Positions 28,446-39,621 of a stretch of 64,000 nt of DNA are shown piece by piece. Every line of letters starts with the position of its first letter. The first letter of the stretch is position 1. The notes beneath the pieces were generated by a model, which ran no database searches, was not told where the DNA came from, and saw only the letters and a program-made list of their open reading frames with translations. Position numbers and translations under genes: made by a program. This DNA is from Notospermus geniculatus. Lineage: Eukaryota; Nemertea; Pilidiophora; Heteronemertea; Lineidae. The DNA lies in NCBI GenBank assembly GCA_002633025.1, contig NMRB01000539.1, forward strand, positions 11,930 to 75,929. The letters run 5' to 3'.

Positions 28446-28657
28446 ATGTCTTTCACCTTAGAAACCCGATTTCTATTTCATATTCTTCAACCGGAGTGTT
28501 GTTGAGGGATGATAGTGTTTTTGCAATTTGTTAATCAAATTTTGTAACGGATATAATCCCAAAGTCCACACAGCTGCCGAGGATGAAATTGGATTAGTTC
28601 AGTTTCAATTGATGAAATCACCCAAAGTGTCAGTCTAGCAAGAGACTTCCGAGGAAC

Positions 28658-28700
28658 ATGATGCAACAATTAAAACTATGCATTCTCTTATCATCTATGG
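28658..28700 (+). CDS. Gene B exon 1, signal peptide
   Basis: ATGATG start and ATGG/GTAAGT donor; 43 nt, as in gene A. Confidence 0.72.
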
Positions 28701-31700
28701 GTAAGTAGCACATTTCACGCCTAAATTCTTCTTTGAAATGTTAAAACTTTGCGATAGTGAGCCATGCAGACATTCAGGGAAGTACCCGACTCCATTTGCA
28801 CATAAAAAGTACGTAAGAATATTGGGCAAATTCATGCTTGAAAGTAGTGAGGTTTCGTAAATCTGACGAAATGCGAAATTGGACTTCATTTATATGATGT
28901 AATGTACTCCAGGGCCCGTATGCATAAAGGAGGTGGTAACTATTCCCTGGTTTAGCCTATTCTGAGAATTGTTATTCTTCTCTCCCTGGTTTAGAAAATT
29001 TGGCATGCATAAAACTATCTATTATTAATGATATTAGAAGATTTGGGCCCTTTATGCAAATTAAGTCACAATAGAGTTATACCTGCCAAACAGTCAACAC
29101 GTGCTCCCAAAGAGGCTGACAGAGAAAACAGCTAATTCCTAGGTTTAATGTTATTCCATGGTATTGGAGTCTTTTCTCGCAATCAGACTGGTTTCATAAA
29201 ATACAATGCATGTCATGTTGGTGATCATTATCAGGGCTCGGATTTTCGAAAGTCTCACTATCTCTTTCATGGCGTTAGGTCTTCTTGGAGTTATCTCCTT
29301 CAAGCACTAATCCAAAATCATCGCCACGTTAGGTTTATAGTAGGTTTGAACAACCACGCCAATGGTTGCAATTTTTTCAGTCATTTGGAGTCAGCAGCCC
29401 TTCAACAGAATACAATCTGATGATGCACAGTGCTTCATTCTGCATTACTCTACTCCTTAAACATACCCCTTGGTAGGTTTAAGTTACACCAGCAAATCTG
29501 GCATATTAACACCACAGAATAAGCTATTCCACCTTTATGCATTCGGCCGCCTATTCCATGAATAGCGTTATACCACAGTTTTGCTTACACCACCGTTATG
29601 CATACCGATGGTGGTACAACCGTGAAGTTATACCTGGAATAAGCTATACCTCCCTTAATCCACCTTTATGCATACGGGCCCAGGAGATGGTTGGTACCAA
29701 AAATATCGCCTGCTGCAAGAGCGTCTCTTGGCGTACGACGTAACAATGATCGAGTTTTGGTGTACATGTATATTAAACTTAGAAAATTGTCTTTCATTTG
29801 CATTTCGTAGCTACGAAGTAGAAATTTTAAAATTCAAGATGCACCATAACAATCTCGGCCTTACATAATATGCTAAAAGACGCACTGGCAGCAGGGACAT
29901 TTGTGGTTCCAACCATCCCCTGAAATATATTATGTCATGGAAATTAAGTTGAATTTCGTATTTTGTCAGATTTGCGAAACCTCACTAACATCAAAAGACA
30001 CGGCTGGTAACGACAACATTAGGCTGTTTTTCAAGAATCTCTACAGTATCAATTTGTTTTCCAGGTCTAGTTATCGGACTGGTGCATTTCTCGTATCGTC
30101 CCCCCAAAACAACTGCGCCATCAATTACCGCTGATGAACTTCTATCACGGATTAATAAAATGACTGGTAACTCATACTTTGCTTACTGGTATTCGGGCTT
30201 GAATGGCATTTACCTAAACATTTGGAAACTCGTCATCTCCAAAATATTTATATTGCACAGCTTTAAAAGTGTTCGATGGGAATAAAGAGAATACCCCTTC
30301 TCTTGGTTCTGAATCTCCTGCAGGGCGTACACGCCCATTTTTTACGCTGATTTTACAACTCCTGCATTCTCATTGGTTTTTTTTGGACAGAACTACGGGG
30401 CTATGGTTTTAACAAGTATGCGACACTACCATGGTCCAGGTCAACCACCACTACCAATAAAATTTAGCAAAACACGTGAATTGTTTATTTAGCCCTATAC
30501 AAAGAAAATTGAGTGGCATTGAATTTATGGCAACATTTTATGGTTTTCCCGGACAATAATAATGAATGAATCAATACCTTTCGCTATATAGTGAACAGCT
30601 GGGCCCGTATGCATAAAGGAGGTGGTAAATATACCCTGGTTTAGCCTATTCTGAGAATTGGTATTCTTCTCTCCCGGGTTTAGTAAATTTGGAGAAGGGT
30701 TCACTAGTCCGAAGGTTCAGTAGTCCGAAGGTTCACTAGTCCGAAGGTCCACTAATCCGAAGGTTCAGTAGTCCGAAAATTAAGGTTCACTGGTCCGAAG
30801 GTTCACTAGTCCGAAAATCCACTAGTCCGAAGGTTCAGGGTCCATATTCATAAACATACTTAAGTCAAAGTGTGATACTAATCTTTTGTGTTGAACAAAG
30901 GATAAGTGTCACACATAGACTTAAGTAGTTTTATGAATATGGGCCCAGTAGTCCGAAAGTCCACTAAATCGATGGTCCACTAGTCCGGAAGTTGATTAGT
31001 CAATTGGATGGGTTCGGCAGCGGATGTGTTGTGAGCTAAAAGTAGATGAGGGTGGGATGGGGCGACTGGATGGGTAAGAATTAAACGGGAAAGTGGTGGA
31101 TCATTACTAATATCAGCGCCTACTCCTTGAGTAACTGAACATCCAGTTTGCATAGTGTCAGAGATGCTATATACAATGTATATATTTTTGATATCCCTAT
31201 GATTTTATCATGACACTGACGGTTAAAGCAGATGGACCACAGATTGACCTATATTATTTGGCGCCGGCGCTACTACAATGGTGTCGACGTCATTGCCTGC
31301 GATCGAGGCTTGTGATTGGTTGGGAGTGGGTTTCTCTTTGGCGCTAAAACATTTCACGTTACGTCTAGGTCAGATCGGTGGCTCATCTCCTTTAAGAAAT
31401 GTGAACAAATCGACTCTTTTTACCCAGATATCTTGAGTCCTCCAGACAGTCAAAGTCCGATGCGTTTCCACATTGGTATTCCACTTCATTAACAGAGAGG
31501 TTAAAACTAAACAGTGAGTCAAATTAAGGATAATGAATTGACTCATAATTTCAGTCATTTGACTGGGCTCGAATTTTCTGGCCGCCATCTTGAAATCCTT
31601 TGTTTTGAGCTCAAAATCGATAGGCATCTTCCCCTGTGTTTGACCATTTACACCACTTCGGACTAGTGAACCTTCGGACTAGTGAACCTTCGGACCAGTG

Positions 31701-34700
31701 AACCTTCGGACTAGTGAACCTTCAGACTAGTGAGATGTTCCCGAAAATTTGTTATGCATAAAACAAAGTATAACAATTCTGTGTATAACTAAACTAAGTT
31801 TAAGATTATTCCACAGTGTAGCGTTATTCCACGGTATTTGTGTGCAAAGCCTGCAGGAAATCTATTATTAGATGATTTGGACCCTTTATGCAAATTAAGT
31901 CACAATAGAGTTATACCTGCCAAACAGTCAACACGTGCTCCCAAAGAGGCTGACAGAGAAAACAGCTTATTCCACGGTTTAATGTTATTCCATGGTATTA
32001 GAGTCTTTTCTTGCAATCAGACTGGTTTCATAAAACACAATGCATGTCATGTTGGTGATCCTTATTAGGGCTCGGTTTTTCGAAAGTCCGACTGTCTCTA
32101 TCATGGCGTTAGGTCTTCTTAATTGGCGTTGTCTCCTTCAAGCACTAATCCAAAATCATCGCCACGTTAGGTTTATAGTAGTTTGAGCAACCACGCCAAT
32201 GGTTGCAATTATTTCAGTCATTTGGAGTCAGCAGCCCTTCAACAGAATACAATTTGATGATGCACAGTGCTTCATTCTGTATTACTCTACTCCTTTTAAG
32301 TTACACCAGCAAATCTGGCATATTAACACCACAGAATAAGCTATTCCATCTTTATGCATTCGGCCGCCTATTCCAGGAATAGATCAGTTCAAATTAGGTC
32401 GTCGTTTATGACGTCATGGCGATTTCTTGGCAACTCGCACATGCGCAGTAGCCATTTTCCCTGACAACGCGGAGGCTGGTGTGTTTAAACATTGGTTTCA
32501 ACGAAGGATTCCGGTAATCGGCAGCATTTTTGGTGGTTCTCTTCGATATTTCTGCAGGGAAGCCCTTAATTACACTGTGAACGGGTCTGTTAACAGTTGA
32601 GGAACGGAAAAATCACTGGTTCCCCGCTGGTTTCCCAAAGTTTGAGCGAAGAATGGGGTGAATTCGCGATCGACCGGCCACGTGCATCGCCATTTTTGTC
32701 CATTCGGAGACCAAACCTGGGCGAATTTTTCTGTAAATCTCACCCGATTTTCATGATGGTAACGATTTTCAGGAGCACCAGGTGATTATCTCGAGGACCC
32801 ACACACTTATAAACACACAGCTGGGCGAAAAGCCCACAGAAAACGGCAAAATGTGCGACCCACCGGCAAATCCTTCGTTGAAAGCCATTAAAACATCAAC
32901 TTCCGGCTTGGACCAAGGAAAACGGCAAAATGCGCATGCGCGAATTATCCATGGCAATGACCTGATTACGAAGTTTGATCTCATCTATAGCGTTATACCA
33001 CAGTTTTGCTTAAACCACCGTTATGCATACCGATGGTGGTACAACCGTGAAGTTATACCTGGAATAAGCTATACCTCCCTTAATCCATCTTTATGAATAC
33101 GGGCCCTGTAGTTTTAAACATGGGCCCATCGGTTCAGAAATGAATAATTGATTCAAAACAATTCCAGACAGTGGGCATGGCCCGACTGGCAAGGAGGGAA
33201 TGAATCTGAACTCGGAGGGTTAATTATTGTTCCAGCAACCGAAAATTCAAACCAGGCGCGGATCCAGGATTTTGGGTACACTCTAAAAACTGAAGTGGTG
33301 AAATCAACACCTGAGGAGTTAAAATCAACACTTTCCAAGAGGGCTGTGAGTGACTGCTCTTATGGTGTTGATTCAACACTTTCTTAGGTGTTCACCAACG
33401 AAGTGTTGCAAGTCACTTGTGAAGTGATCCGTTCCACTGTGGAAGTGACCATGGTCACTTGTCAAGTGACCCATTCCANNNNNNNNNNNNNNNNNNNNNN
33501 NNNNNNNNNNNNNNNNNNNNNNNNNNNNNNNNNNNNNNNNNNNNNNNNNNNNNNNNNNNNNNNNNNNNNNNNNNNNNNNNNNNNNNNNNNNNNNNNNNNN
33601 NNNNNNNNNNNNNNNNNNNNNNNNNNNNNNNNNNNNNNNNNNNNNNNNNNNNNNNNNNNNNNNNTAAGAGAGAGGCCCACTTTTCGGTTGTTTTCCAGCT
33701 GCCAGAGGGTGTCGAATGACTGTGAGAGGATTCGAATATAGGGGGACGCAAAGTACCGACTGGACAGGATCACCGTGTGTCCCGTGGTCAAAGGTCAAGG
33801 GGGGCTGGAAGTTTTCCAGTCGTGCTTCCGCTGAGAATAGCACACATGGATACTGCAGGAACCCGAAAAATGGGGGCAAATGGTATAGCAGGAACGAACC
33901 ATGGTGTTATTATAGTACATTTCGTCATAACAGAAGATACTGCGATGTTCCAATGTGCCCGGGTGAGCCATTATTCAGAGCCCATATTCATGAAACTACT
34001 TAAGTCGTACGGCCCGTATTCTAGAAGCCTCCTTAACTCTAAGGTCCACTTTTGTATTCTTCTATAGCTAAAGGTAAACCTTAGAGTTAAGGAACATTCT
34101 AGAGTACGGCCCTAAGTTTGATCGTTTTTGTAACACTTAGACTTCAGTAGTTTTATGAAGATGGGTCCCTAGCAGTATGCATAAAACATCTTAAGTTTAA
34201 ATTCGCTTAAACTATTGTTCCGAACAAACGATAAGGGAAATTTTACAATTAAGATGTTTTATCCTTATCTCCTCCAGACAAACTTTTAGATATAAAGTTA
34301 AAGCAAGTTCTCTTTATCGCGTCAATTGAGGTTTCGTCTGTCGAGCTATGGCTCTAATGATTATTTATTTAAGGGCAAGCTGACGTTGTGAGTGTTTGGA
34401 ACGTGGTCAGTTGTTGTAAGTTCCAGCCACTGAGTCACATTTAGAAGTCTTGCAGTCGATTTTCGTTCTTGTTTTTGTAATGTTACTGTACATATTAGCC
34501 AATGGCTTCCTTGTAGTTGGCGCATCAATCCCCATCGCTGAACATGAGCAATGCACACGGTATCAAATTCAAAACACTAGTGGCCTTCTCAATACCTTAT
34601 CACACGAAATGATTGTTTTTTTTTCAGAGGTGTCTATCGGGTGTAAGGAATCAGAGAAAGGCACAGACTACAGGGGGACCTTGCAGTGGACGGAGAAAGG

Positions 34701-34869
34701 CAAATATTGTTTACACTGGTATAAGGAGCACCGGTATAAGGACCACAACCCGTCCAACTTCTGCAGAAATCCTGACAACGGAAGGCGGCCGTGGTGCTGG
34801 ACCGGGAAAGGTCATTCATGGCCTAATCCTTGGGAGTACTGTGACGTGCCAATGTGTCCAAAGAAGTAA
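28658..34869 (+). CDS. Secreted two-kringle protein, paralogue (gene B)
   Basis: Same plan as gene A: exon 1 28658-28700 (MMQQLKLCILLSSM, phase 1), exon 2 near 30065, kringle exons 33699-33962 and 34628-34869. Both kringles keep six cysteines and end CDVPMC; the last ends CPKK and a stop. With an 18-nt exon 2 the coding length would be 567 nt, in frame. As read, exon 2 has 17 nt and a weak donor (GTGCAT instead of GTGAGT), so the frame fails unless another donor is used. Introns are filled with nested transposons and one N gap. Kringle exons look intact. The gene is either decaying or carries an error at one base. A polyadenylation signal is at 35030. Confidence 0.7.
28912..29691. mobile_element. 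GGGCC-ended element (Harbinger-like), CAG target
   Basis: Ends GGCCCGTATGCATAAAGG and its complement, flanked by CAG on both sides. Further inverted pairs such as TATTCC and AGGTATAACT lie inside. No transposase. A longer, nested copy is at 30601-33106. Confidence 0.7.
30065..30081 (+). pseudogene. Gene B exon 2, damaged microexon
   Basis: Acceptor TTTGTTTTCCAG is intact. The exon aligns with gene A's 18-nt microexon but lacks one base near its 3' end, and the donor is GTGCAT. Either event alone would break splicing or frame. Confidence 0.55.
30692..31744. mobile_element. Element with inverted minisatellite arms
   Basis: Left arm repeats GTTCACTAGTCCGAAG about ten times (30699-30838 and 30947-30990). 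The right arm repeats it inverted (31660-31730). The flank AAATTTG occurs on both sides (30685-30691, 31745-31751). Central sequence has no transposase. Confidence 0.65.
30838..30946. mobile_element. Foldback nested in the minisatellite arm
   Basis: Ends GGTCCATATTCATAAA / TTTATGAATATGGGCC with ACTTAAGT inside; flanked by CAG duplicated from a repeat unit. Confidence 0.7.
32382..32987. mobile_element. TA-target element with promoter-like motifs, copy 1
   Basis: Inverted ends GATSAG(A)TCAAA, TA target. The empty site is GAATAGCGTTA at 29561-29571. It holds TGACGTCA at 32409-32416, TGCGCAGTAGCCATTTTCC at 32442-32460 and TGCGCATGCGCG at 32931-32942. Second copy at 54485-55088. Confidence 0.75.
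33264..33478. repeat. Partial MITE next to assembly gap
   Basis: ACTCTAAAAACTGAAGTGGTG start with repeated TCAACACTT and AAGTGAC words, cut by the N run. Its CACTCTAAAAA start resembles the 44929-45925 element. Confidence 0.4.
33479..33664. other. Assembly gap (186 N)
   Basis: Run of N; apparent ORFs through it are meaningless. Confidence 1.
33699..33962 (+). CDS. Gene B exon 3, kringle 1
   Basis: 264-nt phase 1-1 exon, GTTTTCCAG / GTGAGC. Six cysteines, with SPCVPW, GYCRNP and PWCYY. It begins 34 bases after the N gap. Confidence 0.87.
33978..34168. mobile_element. Foldback element with a nested foldback
   Basis: Outer ends GCCCATATTCATGAAACTAC / GTAGTTTTATGAAGATGGG match the family at 30838-30946. 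It is split by the element at 34008-34113. Confidence 0.65.
34008..34113. mobile_element. Nested GGCC-ended foldback
   Basis: Ends TACGGCCCGTATTCTAGAAG / ACATTCTAGAGTACGGCC with CCTTAACTCTAAGG arms. Related to 55190-55431. Confidence 0.65.
34628..34869 (+). CDS. Gene B exon 4, kringle 2 and stop
   Basis: Acceptor after a T-rich tract (TTTTTTTTTTCAG), kringle with YCLHW, NFCRNP, RPWCW and WEYCDVPMC, stop TAA. W-E-Y-C resembles the lysine-binding edge of plasminogen kringles. Confidence 0.87.
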
Positions 34870-35029
34870 TCGGGAGCCATCTCGAGAGCTTCACTGTTTT
34901 GGTCTTCTTGGCAAAGGAGCAACATGTGTGAAAAATTATCTTTAAACATCGGTACATCGGTACATCAAAATGTAAAAGACGCTGATATTCCCTCTTATTT
35001 CCTTGGGAATTGATGCTAAAATTCTCGAA

Positions 35030-35035
35030 AATAAA
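35030..35035 (+). terminator. Polyadenylation signal, gene B
   Basis: AATAAA 161 nt after the stop, in a context (AAAATAAATYGCATTTCC) shared with gene A. Confidence 0.7.
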
Positions 35036-35189
35036 TCGCATTTCCGAACCCAATATCTTTTTACTCATTCATTTCGCTCACGAATATTCAAAATGTTATT
35101 CGATGTAGCGAAAATCAACTGAAATCTGGCCCTGTCCATTGTACAGAATCTCAATCACAGGGTATTAAATGAAATGGTCCTTGGACCAT

Positions 35190-36085
35190 GTGCTCACTGG
35201 GTTGGACATAATAGTCTAATGACAGAGGGAGGTACATCAGTTATGAGCAATCTGGGTCAAGACATTCCCAGGTAGGACTTTGATAATTTTTGGGTTATGC
35301 CACCTGGCGGCCATATTGGACGTCCGATCGGGCCGAAACTTCATAGGAACATAAAGGTCATCTGCAGGGGGCCACATATCACATTGGAGCGTTTTGGGTT
35401 AAGGCGTTCCTGAGTTACAGCATTTTGATGATTTTTGGGTTATGCCACCTGGTGGCCATGTTTGAAGTCAAATCAGTCCGAAATTTGACATGCATGTAAA
35501 GGTCATCTAGATGGAGGTAAATATCAAATTTGAGCACTCTGCGTCAAGCCGTTCCCGAGTAATAGCACTTACTTGATTTTCAGGTTACGCCACCTGGCAG
35601 CCATACTGGATGTCAAATCGGGCCAAAACTTGGTATTTTTAAGGTACCCCTCCAATGCATGTTTATGCAAGATATGAAGTCGCTCGGTGAAATGACAAAC
35701 TGTGGCAGGTTCGTCACTTTTGTCGAACTTTGACCTCTGTGACCTTGAAAAGTAGGTCAAATCAAAAACCCGTGATATATGTTTAATGTTATGTATCCTT
35801 ATTAGCTACACCTATGATAAAAATTTGGAGATGATCTAGTCATTAGTTCAGGAGTTATTGCACTTTTTGTGTTTTTGTTTTCCGCCACCTGGTGACCAAA
35901 CTGAGAGTCGAATGGGACCGAAACTTAGTGCCGTGGGTCAACTGACCTAGGGGTATATATGTACCACGTTTAAGATCAATAGCTCCAGTGGTTACGAAAC
36001 GCGCCCTGCTAACGGAACACGACGACGGACGGCGACGGACGCTACACCATTGTAATAGCTCACCCCAGTGGGCTAAAAAAACAAG
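35190..36085. repeat. Tandem imperfect repeats with GCCACCTGG core
   Basis: Four to five units of about 120-300 nt, each with TGATTTTTGGGTTATGCCAC followed by CTGGYGGCCAT and CCGAAACTT. It closes with GACGACGGACGGCGACGGAC and AATAGCTCACC, a tail seen in many marine invertebrate dispersed repeats. Non-coding. Confidence 0.6.
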
Positions 36086-36744
36086 TCCCACTTTTAAACT
36101 TCAATATCTTTTGCGGATTTAAACTGAATACAATACAACTGCACCGAAGTAAACAATATGACAAGATAAAGAAATGATATGAATTTCATCCCAATATCCT
36201 TCTAGTGTGTGGAATAAAAATCTTGTGGTGCAGTGTCATAGATGCAGACTCAGTGGTATTATATATATAGAATAAATCAGGCAAGATGGCGGAAATCTAN
36301 AACTGTCATGCACTAACTAACGATTCCAATTCTTGTCATGTTGGTGGTGTTCAATAAAGGCCATATAGTTTTTAAGGAATCCGGAAAACAAGGATCCCCA
36401 AGGAACCCTACGGACGTAACTCTAAATAACGCAAATGATATGAGAAAGTGACATTATTATGAACGCACTGGCTATTCGTACCGTCACGGTGCAAATAACG
36501 CCAAACCAGATGTTATTCACACCGTCGTAAACAGCCAATCAGAGAGCTTCATTCAAGGCATGCCAGATGAAGTTACCGGTATCATCTCGCACAATACCGG
36601 ATTTTTTTTTCAATATTCTTGATGAAAAATTAAAGATTAATTTATAACCACTACCAGGAAAAAAAAGTTTTATAATCAATGCTTTTGGGCAAGGTATAAA
36701 GTACCGGGTAATCTAATGATTCCCCACAGTTCGCAGTATGCGCC

Positions 36745-36822
36745 TCAGTGCCCCAGTGGCCGAGTGGTTTGCGTGGGTGGTTATCAAACGGAAGGTCGCG
36801 GGTTCGAGCCCCGTCATGATAG
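36745..36822 (+). tRNA. tRNA-like relic
   Basis: TGGCCGAGTGGTTTGCG (A box) and GGTTCGAGCCC (B box) with plausible spacing, but the acceptor stem does not pair. A (TTCTTTTA)-rich run follows. Confidence 0.4.
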
Positions 36823-36911
36823 TTCTTCTTTTATTTTCTTTTAGTTCTTCTTTTCTTTTAGTTGGTCTTTCACCTCCTTTTATTCTTCTTTTCGTCTTTT
36901 TATCGATATCG

Positions 36912-37109
36912 TGATAAATAAAAAGGCAATTTCCAGAGTGTTTGCGAATTTTCGACCCCAACCGGGGTCTTCTTCAGGCTGGTACTTTACAATCCGAAAC
37001 TCTAGAACAGACTCAACAGAGTTTCGGATTGTAAAGTACCAGCCTGAAGAAGACCCCGGTTGGGGTCGAAAATTCGCAAACACTCTGGAAATTGCCTTTT
37101 TATTTATCA
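36912..37109. mobile_element. Near-perfect palindrome with hammerhead-like arms
   Basis: Arms of about 90 nt are almost exact reverse complements around a 14-nt centre at 37003-37016. Each arm carries CTGAAGA-A-GACCCC-GGTT-GGGGTC-GAAA. A 17-bp direct repeat TTTATCGATATCGTGAT lies outside (36898-36914, 37148-37164). Confidence 0.75.
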
Positions 37110-37716
37110 TATATTGTGTGTCAATTTTTGTGCTGTTCTTCTCTTTGGTTTATCGATATCGTGATATCGATCCGTTTGACTGTCGGAAAACGGGGAACTG
37201 CGTAATTCTTGAGCCATTTTTTTTAATTAGGGCCTAGGCCAATGAAAAATATTTTATCATCAACAATTCATCATTAACTGTGAAAGATGGGGTCGTCACT
37301 GGACCCCGTCAAAGGAAAAAAAATTGCCCAGGCTAAAATATCATTTTAGATCTGCTGCCCACAGTCGCACTGTCCGAGTTACGGTGCAGTGTTAGGCCTC
37401 GCCTCGGCTAAAACATGTTGGCCAAGGCCTCGGGACCCCTACGGCCTTGGATAGACCTGAGAATGTCATCTCCATGAATAGGCCTTGCCTAGGCCTATTT
37501 CATGTATTTCATGACAGGCCTACAGATATGGTACAGTAACTGGGTACTGTCTTGGCCGCCTCTTCAGGCAAGGGCTGACGATTGTCTTCAAGTCATTCAG
37601 TGTTAGGTACCGTACCGGTACTATTGTTTCTACAGGCCTACCCGATGTGCCTGAATGAATGAGAAATTTAGTGCTGTTGGGCCTTGCTAATTATGTCTAG
37701 CAGGAATAGGATACTA

Positions 37717-38909
37717 GCCTTGTTTACACTACGGTACATAAAAACCCGCGTCGCACCCCGGCTTTTTCTGTCTACACCTGTTAAAAGCGCGGGTCTAACA
37801 GACCCGGGGATGAAAAGTCCGGGCTTAATAAGCCCTCCGAATTCGAAGGGTTTTTGGAGGGCTTAATTTAGACCCGCGTCCGCAGCCGGTTCTTTAAGTA
37901 GTGTAGACGCAATAGACCCGGGCTTTATCTAGATCTTGAACACCGCGACAGGCGGCGTGTCTTGTGCACATGCGCGGTAAAACGGAAGTGTCTTTAACAG
38001 GATGCCTACTCGTGAAGAGTACGCTCCTCCAGCGACCCTATCGCCAGGCGTTGCAATTAAGTTCAGCCATAAATAGATCAATAACCATAAATGCTCAACT
38101 CAAAATTCATGTTACTCGTAACCTTTCTTAGTTTTTGTTTCGTAAAATCCTTCATGCTCCATTGATTTACAAAATGGTGGTCTCAAAATGAAGCTAACAT
38201 CTTACTCTACAAACCCTGTGATTTTTGTTGATATCCATTCATCGACAGCAGAGCTACAGCCATCGGAAGTTATGAAATTGGTCAAAAATCCCCGCGGCCG
38301 ATGTGTTTCTGTTTCATCGCTTACAAAAACTGACACCAGGGGTCGCGCTGTTAAGAAAATAGGCAAATATTGCCCTCACGGAATCAAATATTGGTCAGAA
38401 AACGATTTCATCGAAGCTTATTCGGCCCTAGCTCTGCCCTATGCAAACCAGACATTCGCTGGTTGCTTAATAATACGTATTCCTGACATACACTTTTGTA
38501 GGCAGCGCCGCCTTCGACTGCTATCAGAACTAAATTTTGACCAAATTCAGAAGACACATCGGCCGCAGCTTTTTTTGTCACCTAACTGCAACTTCTGATG
38601 GCCATAACTCAGTGGTATCTGAATGGACGACGACAAAAATCACAGGGTTTGTAGCGTAAGATGTTAGCCACATTTTGAGACCAACATTTTGTAAATCCAT
38701 GGAGTATGAAGGATTTTACAAAACGAAAACGAAGAAATGTCACGAGTAACATGAAATTTGAGTTTCACATTTATGGTTATTGATCTATTTATGGTTCAGC
38801 TAGATTTTAGTAATGTAGACGCGCGCCGAGTCTCAGGCGGGTTTTTTTCAGGCCAGAGCTTGACACGGGTCTCAAAATCCCGGGAATTTCTATGTAGTGT
38901 AAACAGGGC
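37717..38909. mobile_element. TA-flanked TAGCC-GTTTACAC family element
   Basis: Ends GCCYTGTTTACACTAC inverted, flanked by TA, with about 230-nt inner arms (38040-38250 versus 38600-38820). The 136-codon ORF inside (38188-38598) straddles an arm and has no transposase motif. Related to 7334-7795 and 49389-49744. Confidence 0.7.
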
Positions 38910-39512
38910 TACTGTGCCAGCACCAAACTGAACATTATATTGTAATTGTGATTTGTCCTTCAGGCGAACACTGATACGTTTAAAAAGCAGTGCTGTTTCA
39001 ACCTTGCAGCCAGGATGTTCTAGTTCTTCTCAAGCTCAAGCCCCAAGGAGTGTGTTTCTGAGAAGGGAAAGAAAAAGAGTAGGCTCACTTTTTTGTCAGC
39101 ACTAGTTTTAGGTGTGCAGTGTATGAAATGAAGCTCATTCAAGGGTGTATCTCACCTGGGCATCATGGCAAATGACTAAACCCGAAATATGTACACTTGT
39201 ACAAGAAGGCAATAGCCGAGCACAATAGTCAAAGGTTGGTTATCTCTGGCAACTAAACATGCTAGCCTTATATTTTTTCATTATAAATATTTCTTCTTAC
39301 AAAGACACCGTTGTTATGTGACATGAAACAGTAATGTGTGTTGTATACCGGTATTATTTTCAGATTGTTGAGGCTGCCAATATAGGATTTTACACCTGCA
39401 ACAGACAAGGGAGGTGAGCAACCAAGTGTATAACCCAATATCGTAGTAGAACAACCAGTGCCAGTGCCAGTGCTTGTCTTGCCAATGCCAGTCGCAGTTC
39501 CACTAAACAACA

Positions 39513-39621
39513 GGGAGGATTCGCAAGTGCCCGGTTGGCCATACGACGACGTTTTATCTATTGTTTGGGTATACCCACACGATAGATAAACGTCGTTGTA
39601 CGGCCACTTGCGAAACCTCCC
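39513..39621. repeat. Foldback repeat (also in unit 2)
   Basis: Arms with CGCAAGTGCCCGGTTGGCC and ACGACGTTTTATCTATTG, inverted around a short loop. The counterpart is at about 42129-42243. Confidence 0.65.

Larger units (their letters stand above)
30601..33106. mobile_element. Second GGGCC-ended copy, carrying nested insertions
   Basis: Same ends as 28912-29691, flanked by CTG on both sides. It has been interrupted by the minisatellite-armed element 30692-31744 and by the TA-target element 32382-32987. Both empty sites are readable in the 28912-29691 copy. Confidence 0.75.

Noticed and set aside
30699-30838. Regular short repeats considered as a CRISPR array
   Set aside because: Head-to-tail 16-nt units without unique spacers, in eukaryotic DNA, mirrored at the other end of a transposon.
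33373-33879. Several ORFs of 86-168 codons through the N run
   Set aside because: They consist mostly of unknown bases in an assembly gap.
36745-36822. Functional tRNA gene
   Set aside because: A and B boxes are present but acceptor and anticodon stems do not pair; kept as a relic.
36880-37237. Pair of ORFs on opposite strands with the same N-terminal peptide
   Set aside because: Forced by the palindrome at 36912-37109; no independent coding evidence.
38188-38598. 136-codon ORF inside the 37.7-kb element
   Set aside because: It runs across an inverted arm, its end recurs at 40.69 kb by duplication, and it has no transposase or known domain.
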